In this document: positions 16,241 to 23,704 of the stretch, one piece after another
How positions within the stretch are numbered: the first letter of the stretch is position 1
How the letters are laid out: each line of letters opens with the position of its first letter
Assembly (NCBI GenBank): GCA_002434335.1
Contig: DJJW01000085.1
Coordinates: forward strand, 145,280 to 170,604
Origin: Lachnoclostridium sp. UBA6558
Lineage (GTDB): Bacteria; Bacillota; Clostridia; Lachnospirales; Lachnospiraceae
Length of the DNA: 25,325 nucleotides
Direction of reading: 5' to 3'
Made by a program: the position numbers and the translations under genes
The notes under the pieces: generated by a model
What the model was told of the DNA's origin: nothing
Database searches by the model: none
Seen by the model: the letters and a program-made list of their open reading frames with translations, nothing else

Positions 16241-18031
16241 TTGAAGAAAAAGAACAACACATGGTCCTATATAAAAAGCTACAAATTCAACAGCATGTTT
16301 ATCCGTACATTCCTGCTGGTTTTTGTTATGTTCTCCATTCCTTTTTTTCTGCTCAACGATTTATATTACAGAAATGTAGAGCGTATCGCAAAAGATGAGA
16401 TTATAATGGAAAATAACTCATTGCTCTATGGCGTAAGGGATATTTCAGATACCTTATTAAGCGACTGCGATATGCTCTGCACTTATATATCGTATAATGA
16501 TAATGTACAGATGTTTATGGTAAATGACTGGTTTACGGATCTTAACAGCAAATCCATGAAAGAATTTACCCAGCTGGTAAAAGCGATACCCTTGATCTAT
16601 AAGTACATAGACTCTATCTATGTGTACTCGGAGTATAACAATTCCGTATATATTGGTGAAAGAAAGAGCCCATTAAAGGAGCTTAAGGACATTTCCTGGC
16701 TTGAGGAGTACAACAAGCTGGAAGATGTTTCCGGGCGAACAATCTCGAGGCTTAAGAACAATAACTACCCTAAAATTATCTCAATTATTAAACCGATTAT
16801 CATGGATCATGAGAAAAAGGGTGCAGTTATATTAAATATCAACAGTGAGAAACTCCATAATATCATTACTACAGAAAAATATCAGAATCAAAGCAAAATC
16901 TATCTCTACAATGACAGCGGTAATATCATAATGTCCAGTGAGGAAGAGCAGTTTGGTAATGAGATTAAGGATGTCACTTACTTAAAGGATATCGTAGAGA
17001 GCGGCAGTGAGACCTCAATCATAAAGAATATTGAGGGTATGGATTCTGTTATTTCCATAACACCATCTGCAAAGTTTGGGTTTACCTATATAAGCATAAC
17101 CTCTATGTTTCATTATCAAAATAAATTAAATCAATTAAAATCACAAATAGTGCTGCTTATTATATTATTAGTTGTTCTGAGCATAGTATTTGCTTATTTT
17201 GCCGCAATAAGAAGCTATAAGCCGGTAGCTGAGATTATAACGGTTTTGGAAGAACCGCAGAAGTTTAATGATTACAGTGATCCGGCGAAAGCCAGGCTGA
17301 ACGAACTTCGATATATCATAAGTACCATATTAAAGCAGATTCAGGCTAATGAGATTATGAAGGATGAACTGGAGAGCAAATTAAAACTGTTGGATCAGTC
17401 ACAGTTTGCAATGCTGCAATCCCAGATTAATCCTCATTTTCTCTACAATACCCTGGAAACCATCAACTGGATGGCTTTTGACCTGACAAAAGGGGATAAT
17501 AATGTTTCAAGAGCTGTCAACAGCCTTGCCCAGCTTTTTCGTAATAATGTTTACCTGGGAGATTATATTATTCCCATAAGGCAGGAAATTGATAATACGC
17601 AGAATTATCTGAATATCCTGGAATTAAGATATGGAGATGTCTTTAAAGTAGAATGGGAAATCGAGGAAAGAATAAAAGAGTATTCCATTATCAAAATCTG
17701 CCTTCAGCCAATTATAGAAAATGCTGTGTACCATGGTTTAAAGCCCAGAGGCAGAGATGGTTTATTAAAAATCCGAGGGAAAATATCCGTTAATGAAACG
17801 ATTCATTTTCATATATCTGATAATGGAGTTGGAATGAATCCCTTTCGTTTGGCAGACATTAACCGGAAATTAAACGACAGAGAGAACCAGATGGAGGACC
17901 ATATTGGTATCTATAATGTGAATCAGAGAATTAAAATTGTATTCGGTATGGATTATGGAATTAACATAGAATCGGAAGAAAACCATGGGACAGAGGTAGT
18001 GATAAAAATTCCAATGGTTAAATTGCATTGA
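16241..18031 (+). CDS. YesM-type membrane sensor histidine kinase
   Basis: A 596-residue kinase phosphorylating the upstream regulator. Membrane segments are at about 21-38 and 302-322, with a 260-residue extracellular sensing domain of dCACHE type between them and a HAMP-like linker after. The His_kinase block has the phosphoacceptor His399 in QSQINPHFLYNTLE. The ATP-binding domain has the N box ENAVYHG (493-499), the G1 box DNGVGM (527-532) and the G2-like GIYNVNQRI (556-564). It starts at TTG 16241 with GGGGG 7 bases upstream; the next Met is residue 19, which would trim the N-terminal tail but leave the first helix. It follows the regulator by 19 bases. Confidence 0.94.
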   Translation: MKKKNNTWSYIKSYKFNSMFIRTFLLVFVMFSIPFFLLNDLYYRNVERIAKDEIIMENNSLLYGVRDISDTLLSDCDMLCTYISYNDNVQMFMVNDWFTDLNSKSMKEFTQLVKAIPLIYKYIDSIYVYSEYNNSVYIGERKSPLKELKDISWLEEYNKLEDVSGRTISRLKNNNYPKIISIIKPIIMDHEKKGAVILNINSEKLHNIITTEKYQNQSKIYLYNDSGNIIMSSEEEQFGNEIKDVTYLKDIVESGSETSIIKNIEGMDSVISITPSAKFGFTYISITSMFHYQNKLNQLKSQIVLLIILLVVLSIVFAYFAAIRSYKPVAEIITVLEEPQKFNDYSDPAKARLNELRYIISTILKQIQANEIMKDELESKLKLLDQSQFAMLQSQINPHFLYNTLETINWMAFDLTKGDNNVSRAVNSLAQLFRNNVYLGDYIIPIRQEIDNTQNYLNILELRYGDVFKVEWEIEERIKEYSIIKICLQPIIENAVYHGLKPRGRDGLLKIRGKISVNETIHFHISDNGVGMNPFRLADINRKLNDRENQMEDHIGIYNVNQRIKIVFGMDYGINIESEENHGTEVVIKIPMVKLH

Positions 18032-18043
18032 TATAAGTTCCTT

Positions 18044-18060
18044 ACCTGGCACAGGTTTTA
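18044..18060 (+). terminator. Weak terminator-like hairpin after the kinase gene
   Basis: ACCTG GCA CAGGT followed by TTTTAATTA: a 5-bp stem with a 3-base loop and a short U-rich tail, 13 bases after the kinase stop. It would at most reduce transcription into the next gene, which starts 23 bases further on. Confidence 0.3.
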
Positions 18061-18082
18061 ATTAGAAAGGTGGTTGAGGCCA

Positions 18083-19837
18083 ATGAAAATACTTGGGTGG
18101 GAGAACAGTGAGGTTACTCAGAATTTAAGAAAACAGATTGATGACCTCGTACTGGAAGCAATGGATGGAAGTATCCCTCAGCTGCTCTTTTCCGGATATA
18201 TGGCATTTGTTGAAAAGGGCAGCAGAAGAGAGTCGGAATCAGCATATTTCGAGAGAAGAAAGCAATTAGCTGCTTTCTGCCTGTATCTTCAATATCATAA
18301 GAGCACGGAAAGTAATTATAAAAGGGCTTTAAATTATTTTGAAGAACTTCTTTGGGCGGTTATCAATGAATTTACCTGGTGCGTGATGGCGCACTTACCC
18401 CAGGATAAGAATAAGTTTTTGGAAAAACCGGAGACACAGATTGATCTGTTTGCCGCAGAAACCGGAGAGACGCTGGCTGAAATTCTAAAGCTTCATAGCA
18501 ATATCCTGCCGCCTTTTCTTGTAAATACAATAAGACACCGGATTTCAGAACGAATATTTGAGCCCTTTCTTACAAAAAGCTGGTGGTGGGAAACGGTTCA
18601 GAGTAACTGGTGTGCCGTCTGCTGTGGTTCTGTTGGTATGGCTGCCTTGCTGCTGACGGAAGGTGAATTACAGGACAAGCTGCTGCATAAGGTTGACAGA
18701 GGGCTTGCGAATTACCTAAATAGTTTTGGGCCGGATGGCGCCTGTGAGGAGGGCATCGGATATTGGGTCTATGGTTTTGGGTATTACATCTATTATATAG
18801 CTCTTCGAAAGGAAATAGATCCAGAATATTGTCAACAGGAAGAGGAAATTATTAAAATAAAGAAAATTTCGGAGTTTCCCAGACTTGTTCAGATGAGCGA
18901 GAAGTCCTTTGTCCCTTTTTCAGATGTGGCAGCAAAAAACTTTCTGCCTACAGGATTACTATCCTGTCTGAGACAGGAATATGGTGTGGAAACACCTGCC
19001 TGTTCACATATAACACCATTTGATTTTGATAACGGTTACCGGTTTGCCCATATCAGCCGAAATCTCTGGTGGACGGATAAGGAGATATTTACTACAAGGC
19101 TTTTGGAGGAAGCAACTTATTTGCCTGACAGACAGTGGCTGCTGCAAAGAAGTAAAGGTAATTTTTTTGCCGTGAAAGGTGGAAACAACAGAGAGCAGCA
19201 TAATCATAACGATGTAGGCAGTTTTGTACTGGCCATAAATGGTGAGCAGTACCTTGCTGATTTTGGAGCGGGCTGCTATACGGCGGATTACTTCGGGGAG
19301 AAACGATATGAATTTATTCAGACCAGATCACGTTATCATAATTTGCCTGTAGTAAATGGACGGGAGCAATTAGCAGGTATGGGAGAATGCAGGGTAGAAC
19401 AGGTAGCTGCAGGTATTGCTTTTTCTGAAATTAGCATGGAACTTGGAACCTTGTATGGACTTCCTGAGGTAAAGAGTTTTAAACGCAGACTTGCCTCTGA
19501 TCTGGCAAAGGACTGTATAGTATTGCAGGATACCGTATGTGCCAACGAAGAGATTGTAATAGAAGAAGGTTTTGTGAGTTTCCTAGAGCCGAGATTAGCA
19601 AGAGAAGGTGAGATTCTCTTAGAGGGCAGAGAAGCTATCGTAACTTTGTCCTATGAAAGTACTTTATTGGATTACAGCCTTGAAAAACTGTCCTTTGAAA
19701 ATCATTTTGGTGAGCAGGTTACAGCTTACCGTATCGGTTTGAAGCAAAAGGTGAAGAAAAGAGAGACTGATATAAGGCTGTTGTTTCGTTTTATCTTTGT
19801 ATCACCTAGAACAAAAACGAAAACTCAGCTTATATAG
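18083..19837 (+). CDS. Heparinase II/III-like protein, predicted polysaccharide or oligosaccharide lyase
   Basis: A 584-residue protein with the layout of PL12/15/17/21-type lyases, which split uronic-acid glycans by beta-elimination. Residues about 60-300 are alpha-helical toroid, with SNWCAVCCGSVG (174-185) and EEGIGYWVYGFGYY (about 222-235). From about 355 on is the heparinase II/III beta-sandwich: FFAVKGGNNREQHNHNDVGSF, ADFGAGCYT (392-400), RYE (408-410) and SRYHNLPVVNG (416-426). Asn175 is followed by Trp where characterised PL15/PL17 lyases have an Asn-His pair, so activity needs proof. No signal peptide, so a cytoplasmic oligosaccharide lyase is likely. ATG 18083 is preferred over TTG 18074 because GGTGG sits 9 bases before the ATG and directly against the TTG. 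It follows the kinase by 51 bases, probably in one transcript. Confidence 0.85.
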   Translation: MKILGWENSEVTQNLRKQIDDLVLEAMDGSIPQLLFSGYMAFVEKGSRRESESAYFERRKQLAAFCLYLQYHKSTESNYKRALNYFEELLWAVINEFTWCVMAHLPQDKNKFLEKPETQIDLFAAETGETLAEILKLHSNILPPFLVNTIRHRISERIFEPFLTKSWWWETVQSNWCAVCCGSVGMAALLLTEGELQDKLLHKVDRGLANYLNSFGPDGACEEGIGYWVYGFGYYIYYIALRKEIDPEYCQQEEEIIKIKKISEFPRLVQMSEKSFVPFSDVAAKNFLPTGLLSCLRQEYGVETPACSHITPFDFDNGYRFAHISRNLWWTDKEIFTTRLLEEATYLPDRQWLLQRSKGNFFAVKGGNNREQHNHNDVGSFVLAINGEQYLADFGAGCYTADYFGEKRYEFIQTRSRYHNLPVVNGREQLAGMGECRVEQVAAGIAFSEISMELGTLYGLPEVKSFKRRLASDLAKDCIVLQDTVCANEEIVIEEGFVSFLEPRLAREGEILLEGREAIVTLSYESTLLDYSLEKLSFENHFGEQVTAYRIGLKQKVKKRETDIRLLFRFIFVSPRTKTKTQLI

Positions 19838-19845
19838 ATAGAAAC

Positions 19846-19896
19846 AGTAAGAAGGATACCATGCTTCATAATATCGGCATAGGTATCCTTCTTACT
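19846..19896. terminator. Bidirectional intrinsic terminator
   Basis: AGTAAGAAGGATACC (19846-19860) is the exact reverse complement of GGTATCCTTCTTACT (19882-19896), a 15-bp perfect stem. The loop can pair further (ATGC with GCAT, one bulged base). It lies between two converging genes, 8 bases after one stop and 5 bases from the other. T-rich sequence follows on the plus side (ATATTTTAT) and a weaker TGTTTC on the minus side. It should end both transcripts. Confidence 0.88.
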
Positions 19897-19901
19897 ATAT
19901 T

Positions 19902-22271
19902 TTATACTGAAACAGCTGTTGAAGGAACTGTCTTCATAGCTCGCATGGCATTTAGTACAGCTAAGATTGTAACGCCTACATCACCGAAAACGGCTTCCCA
20001 CATGGTTGCAATGCCAAAAGTAGCCAGAACAAGAAACAACAGCTTTATACCCATGGCAAACAGAATGTTCTGCCATACTATTGCACGTGTTTTCCGTGCA
20101 ACCTTGATAGCAGAAACAATTTTTGAAGGTTCATCTGTCATTAGAACAACATCTGCTGCTTCGATGGCAGCATCTGAACCCAAAGCTCCCATAGCAATTC
20201 CAATATCGGCTCTTGCCAGTACAGGTGCATCATTAATACCGTCACCAACAAAGACCAGTTTCCCTTTTGTTTTTCTCTGCTTATCTAATCTCTCCAGCTG
20301 TTCGACTTTCTCATGAGGCAGGAGTTCAGAGTATACAGTATCCAGACCGATTTCTTTTGCTATGGTTTCTCCTGCAATCTTATTGTCACCGGTTAACATG
20401 GCGGTATGATTAACACCTAAGTCTTTTAATTGCTTTATGGCTTTTTTACTGTCAGATTTGATTTCATCGGAAATGACTATGTAACCTGCATAAGTACCAT
20501 CCACTGCCAGATAAACAATGCTTCCCGGTTCCTCAACCGGCTTCCAGTCAATCTGCTGAGTATCCATTAATTTCCCGTTACCGGCAAGAACTGTTCTGCC
20601 GTCAATCTTAACGCGTATTCCGTGTCCGGGTATTTCTTCCTGGTCTGTAAGCCGCTGCTCCTCAAGGGGCTGGTTATATGCCTTTCTTATGGAGATAGCG
20701 ATCGGGTGGTTGGAGAAGCTTTCTGCATGAGCCCCTAAGGTGAGCAGGTCAGACTCTGTCCAACCATTAATACCTACACATTTGGTCATTTTAAAGGTCC
20801 CTTTTGTTAATGTCCCGGTCTTATCAAATACGATGGTATCTATATTACTCAGGGCTTCAAGATAGTTACTGCCCTTTACTAAGATACCGTTTTTCGATGC
20901 ACCACCGATACCGCCAAAGAAACTTAAGGGGATGGAAATAACAAGGGCACATGGACAGGATACTACCAGGAAGGCAAGAGCTCTGTAAAGCCAATCTTTA
21001 TATTCGGCACCTGGAAGAATAAGCGGTGGAATAATAGCAAGTGCCAATGCTGCAAAGGTAACGGCAGGGGTATAATACCTTGCAAACTTAGTGATAAAAT
21101 TTTCAGTAGGTGCTTTCTTACTGCTGGCATTCTGTACTAGGTCAAGGATTTTAGAAACAGTGGATTCGCCGAATTCTTTCGATACTTCAATGGTTAATAC
21201 TCCATTTTTATTAATGGAACCGGATAATACCTCATTACCGGCAGCTACATCCCTGGGAAGGGATTCGCCTGTAAGAGCAGAAGTATCTAATGCAGAGGAA
21301 CCGTCTATTATTCGTCCATCCAGAGGAATCTTCTCCCCTGGCCTTACTATAATCATATCACCGATACCAACCTCCTCCGGTGAGACCTTTCGGATTTCAT
21401 CACCTACTTTTAAATTGGCGAAATCAGGGCGGATATCCATAAGTGCAGAAATGGATTTTCGGGAGCGGTTGACGGCAAGACGCTGAAAAGCTTCGCCGAC
21501 CTGATAAAATAACATAACAGCAACACCCTCCGGATAGTTACCAATAGCAAATGCCCCTATGGTAGCTAAGCTCATTAAAAAGTTTTCATCGAAAACCTGG
21601 CCTTTTAATATATTCTTTCCTGCTCTAAGAACTACTTCACCTCCGATTAAAAGATAACTTAAGAGGAAAATGGTTATCTCCGCAGGTGCTGGTAAGTCCG
21701 TTAATAAACCAACAGCAAAAAGCAGTGCTCCTGAAAACATACTTAAGTGGTAAGCCCATTTTTGGATTGATTCGGTACTTTTCTCCGCTGGCTTTTTGTC
21801 CGTGTAGGAAATCTGGATAACAGGTTCAACATCCACGACAATCTGTGATGCCTGACGAAGAATAGCCGGAAGATTCATTCTGTCTGTTGCTTCTATCGTC
21901 AGCCGCTGCGATACAAAGTCAAGGGTTGCTGTTTTTACACCTTCAATATTGTTTACCTGGGTCTCAATCTTTCGTGCACAGTCAGCACAACATAATCCCA
22001 GTAAATATAAAGTCTTAAGGCCTGGTTGGGAAACTTCTTTCTCAACCATTACAATTGCAGAATCATGACTTTTAATAATGGTAGCTGTCTGTGCCAGCAG
22101 GCTTTTGGATTGAGATTCATCTGTAATTTCCATGGTTAGTGTCTTTGATACAAAATCAAGAGCAGCCTCCGTCACACCATCCAGTTTTTTTACTTCCCTT
22201 TCGATTTTCGCTGCACAGTTACTGCAGCAGAGTCCTTCCAGGACGAATTCCTTTCTTATTGCTCCTTCCAT
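19902..22271 (-). CDS. cadA: Cd/Zn/Pb-transporting P1B-type ATPase with two HMA domains
   Basis: A 789-residue membrane pump that exports divalent soft metals using ATP. Two N-terminal heavy-metal domains carry CCSNC (15-19) and CCADC (94-98), an unusual double-Cys form of the CxxC site. Core motifs are TGES (334-337), the membrane CPC (439-441), the phosphorylation site DKTGTLTKG (Asp483), the P1B-specific HP (522-523), TGDN and GDGINDAP. Lys743 in MGIK and Asp764 in FGDVGVT near the C-terminus are hallmarks of the Zn/Cd/Pb subgroup rather than the copper one. It is full length. AAGGAAGG lies about 12 bases before the start. It is downstream of the cadC-type repressor on the same strand, with 279 bases between. 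Confidence 0.95.
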   Translation of the reverse strand: MEGAIRKEFVLEGLCCSNCAAKIEREVKKLDGVTEAALDFVSKTLTMEITDESQSKSLLAQTATIIKSHDSAIVMVEKEVSQPGLKTLYLLGLCCADCARKIETQVNNIEGVKTATLDFVSQRLTIEATDRMNLPAILRQASQIVVDVEPVIQISYTDKKPAEKSTESIQKWAYHLSMFSGALLFAVGLLTDLPAPAEITIFLLSYLLIGGEVVLRAGKNILKGQVFDENFLMSLATIGAFAIGNYPEGVAVMLFYQVGEAFQRLAVNRSRKSISALMDIRPDFANLKVGDEIRKVSPEEVGIGDMIIVRPGEKIPLDGRIIDGSSALDTSALTGESLPRDVAAGNEVLSGSINKNGVLTIEVSKEFGESTVSKILDLVQNASSKKAPTENFITKFARYYTPAVTFAALALAIIPPLILPGAEYKDWLYRALAFLVVSCPCALVISIPLSFFGGIGGASKNGILVKGSNYLEALSNIDTIVFDKTGTLTKGTFKMTKCVGINGWTESDLLTLGAHAESFSNHPIAISIRKAYNQPLEEQRLTDQEEIPGHGIRVKIDGRTVLAGNGKLMDTQQIDWKPVEEPGSIVYLAVDGTYAGYIVISDEIKSDSKKAIKQLKDLGVNHTAMLTGDNKIAGETIAKEIGLDTVYSELLPHEKVEQLERLDKQRKTKGKLVFVGDGINDAPVLARADIGIAMGALGSDAAIEAADVVLMTDEPSKIVSAIKVARKTRAIVWQNILFAMGIKLLFLVLATFGIATMWEAVFGDVGVTILAVLNAMRAMKTVPSTAVSV

Positions 22272-22380
22272 GTTTCTATCGTTCCTTCCTTTGATATTAT
22301 TTAGTAAATATTATTTTTCCTATTTTAATTTAAAAGGTTGTTTGAGTATGTAAGTAGTTCCAGGTTATTTGATTGAATGA

Positions 22381-22396
22381 TTGAACCAATGTTCAA
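22381..22396. promoter_or_regulatory. Candidate metal-repressor operator upstream of cadA
   Basis: TTGAAC CAAT GTTCAA is a perfect 6-4-6 palindrome and resembles the TGAAnnnnnnTTCA core of operators for SmtB/CzrA/CadC-type ArsR repressors. A -10-like TATAGT on the minus strand at 22401-22396 touches it, so bound repressor would cover the start site. About 110 bases separate it from the cadA start codon. Confidence 0.5.
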
Positions 22397-22454
22397 CTAT
22401 AAAAGTATAATTCATTCATTATTATATAAGGGTAAAGAGTGAAAGTATATAATA

Positions 22455-22489
22455 AATTGAAAGGATGTCACGCCAGGATTCTTTCAATT
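22455..22489 (-). repeat. AT-rich hairpin in the cadC-cadA spacer
   Basis: AATTGAAAG (22455-22463) pairs perfectly with CTTTCAATT (22481-22489), with a 17-base loop that may close by three more pairs including one wobble. The minus-strand sequence after it is TATTATATAC, without a continuous U-run, so termination is uncertain. Confidence 0.55.
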
Positions 22490-22502
22490 CATATTATTTG
22501 TG

Positions 22503-22531
22503 GCAGTATCACAGGCCGGCCTGCGATATGC
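22503..22531 (-). repeat. GC-rich hairpin just after cadC, stable in the minus-strand RNA
   Basis: GCAGTATCACAGGCC (22503-22517) and GGCCTGCGATATGC (22518-22531) are near-complementary around a perfect 12-bp palindrome CAGGCCGGCCTG. The one mismatch is G-U in the minus-strand RNA but A-C in the plus-strand RNA, and there is one bulged base. It lies 19 bases after the cadC stop. It may stabilise the cadC mRNA 3' end or attenuate read-through to cadA. Confidence 0.6.
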
Positions 22532-22550
22532 AACGGGTATAATCAAATAG

Positions 22551-22916
22551 TTATTCACTTACATGTATCATGGCTTGATCAAAGATTGTTTTAACATGAT
22601 CATCTGCCAGGGAATAGTAAACGACCTTGCCTTCTTTACGGTAATTTACCAGTTTAGCCTGTTTGAGCAATCTTAGCTGATGGGAGATAGAGGATTTTGT
22701 CATGCCTAACAGTACTGCAATATCGCAGACGCACATTTCCGCACGGAATAAAGCACAGAGAATCTTTACACGTGTTAAATCTCCGAATATTTTAAACAAA
22801 TCAGCCAGCTCCATTAAGTTATTTTCCTCAGGCATATGCTCTCTAACATCATTTACCACAGATTCATGTATTATATTACAGTCACATCTATCAATATCTG
22901 CTGTATATCTGCTCAT
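22551..22916 (-). CDS. cadC: CadC-type metal-sensing ArsR/SmtB repressor
   Basis: A 121-residue winged-helix repressor that leaves DNA on binding Cd, Pb or Zn. The N-terminal CDCNIIH (Cys11, Cys13, His17) and the helix-3 EMCVCDIA (Cys62, Cys64) supply the alpha3N-type cysteine site. The C-terminal helix carries Asp105, His107, His118 and Glu121, exactly the 2-11-3 spacing of the alpha5 zinc site of pI258 CadC. The recognition helix is in MTKSSISHQLRLLKQAKLV, followed by the wing REGKVVYYSL. An AAGGAGG site lies 7-8 bases before the ATG. It sits upstream of its target pump and is probably autoregulated through the palindrome over its promoter. Confidence 0.94.
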   Translation of the reverse strand: MSRYTADIDRCDCNIIHESVVNDVREHMPEENNLMELADLFKIFGDLTRVKILCALFRAEMCVCDIAVLLGMTKSSISHQLRLLKQAKLVNYRKEGKVVYYSLADDHVKTIFDQAMIHVSE

Positions 22917-22944
22917 GGAATGACCTCCTTGTAAAAGTAGTTGA

Positions 22945-22964
22945 AATAATACTAAAGTATTATT
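22945..22964. promoter_or_regulatory. Operator palindrome over the cadC start site
   Basis: AATAATACT AA AGTATTATT is a perfect 9-2-9 palindrome. It overlaps the inner half of the cadC -10 box and the expected transcription start near 22955. ArsR-family repressors typically bind AT-rich dyads at this place and act by occlusion, so autoregulation by CadC is the natural reading. Confidence 0.7.
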
Positions 22965-22990
22965 ATATTAATTTACCAGAATTATGTCAA
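22962..22990 (-). promoter_or_regulatory. Consensus promoter of cadC
   Basis: On the minus strand a perfect TTGACA (22990-22985), exactly 17 bases, and a perfect TATAAT (22967-22962). Such a full-consensus promoter is usual for genes held off by a repressor. Confidence 0.88.
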
Positions 22991-23010
22991 CGTAAACCTA
23001 AGAAGTCAGT

Positions 23011-23604
23011 TTAAAGTATAATAAAATATCTTGCAGTTCTTTGCTTATAGTTATTGTAATCCGATCCAAAAGCCGTAATTAGAAATTTCTCTTCTTCGAG
23101 AATCTGTAAATGCAGAATTATTATACAGCAAAGGAAGAAGATTAGTTGTAATATATTTAAGAATAATAAGGTGAAGCCTAAATAAAATAAATCAAACCCT
23201 AGAAAAGCAGGATTGCGGCTGAATCTGTAAATACCGTGTGTAATCAGGGTAGTTTTTGCCAAGGGGTCTACACCAGCCCGCCAATTATTTTGCATTGTGA
23301 CCATAGCGGTTATGAAAATGAATATACCAGCAAATCCAATTACTGCACCAATATAGCGAATTATTGCAGATGGAATCAGGAGAGGAAGATAGTCATAGGC
23401 AGCAATACTTATTATTTGAACCAATGCCATTGAGTAAGTGGCAGTTTTTAAAAGAATTTCGATATTTCTGGTACGTCTGGGTTTGGCACCACGTCCCAAT
23501 CTGTCGGTTTTAATACCCTGACGTCTTTGCAATATCATTTTAATAAAATAGCTGGAGTAGAACACAAGAAAAATAATCATACCTAAGAGTTTGAATTGAT
23601 TCAT
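23011..23604 (-). CDS. Isoprenylcysteine carboxyl methyltransferase-like membrane protein
   Basis: A 197-residue integral membrane protein of the ICMT/phospholipid methyltransferase group. About five hydrophobic segments are visible, the first at about 7-23. The conserved C-terminal cofactor-binding region is clear: THGIYRFSRNPAFLGF (about 133-148) and EEEKFLITAFGSDYNNYKQRTARYF (about 170-194). The family transfers methyl groups from S-adenosylmethionine to lipid-type acceptors; bacterial substrates are mostly unknown. AAAGGA lies about 9 bases upstream of the ATG. It has its own promoter, and no clear terminator separates it from cadC 94 bases downstream, so some read-through into the metal genes is possible. 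Confidence 0.85.
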   Translation of the reverse strand: MNQFKLLGMIIFLVFYSSYFIKMILQRRQGIKTDRLGRGAKPRRTRNIEILLKTATYSMALVQIISIAAYDYLPLLIPSAIIRYIGAVIGFAGIFIFITAMVTMQNNWRAGVDPLAKTTLITHGIYRFSRNPAFLGFDLFYLGFTLLFLNILQLIFFLCCIIILHLQILEEEKFLITAFGSDYNNYKQRTARYFIIL

Positions 23605-23642
23605 ACGCTGGTATCCTTTCTTAATAAAGATTTACATTATAA

Positions 23643-23664
23643 TAGTTGCTTATATATTCAACTA
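23643..23664. promoter_or_regulatory. Candidate operator over the methyltransferase start site
   Basis: TAGTTG and CAACTA form perfect 6-bp arms around a 10-base AT-rich centre. The site covers the expected start near 23660, directly downstream of the -10 box. Placement matches the palindromes before cadC and cadA, but the sequence is only loosely similar. Confidence 0.45.
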
Positions 23665-23666
23665 AT

Positions 23667-23695
23667 ATTATAAAAGAAATTTTTGGTATAGTCAA
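23667..23695 (-). promoter_or_regulatory. Promoter of the methyltransferase gene
   Basis: On the minus strand TTGACT (23695-23690), 17 bases, and a perfect TATAAT (23672-23667). The leader before the start codon is about 56 bases. Confidence 0.8.
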
Positions 23696-23704
23696 TTAGA
23701 TTTT

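Larger units (their letters stand above)
22272..22550 (-). other. Structured spacer between cadC and cadA
   Basis: A 279-base spacer with no gene. Read toward cadA it holds, in order, a GC-rich hairpin (22503-22531), a second AT-rich hairpin (22455-22489), a possible -10 box TATAGT (22401-22396) with a poor -35, and the palindrome at 22381-22396. This is long for a cadC-cadA gap and suggests that cadA expression is controlled separately from cadC. Confidence 0.55.

Noticed and set aside
19861..20316. 151-residue plus-strand frame after the terminator
   Set aside because: Its start lies in the terminator loop and it is antisense to the metal pump; low-complexity Ser/Thr/Ala pattern is typical of a shadow.
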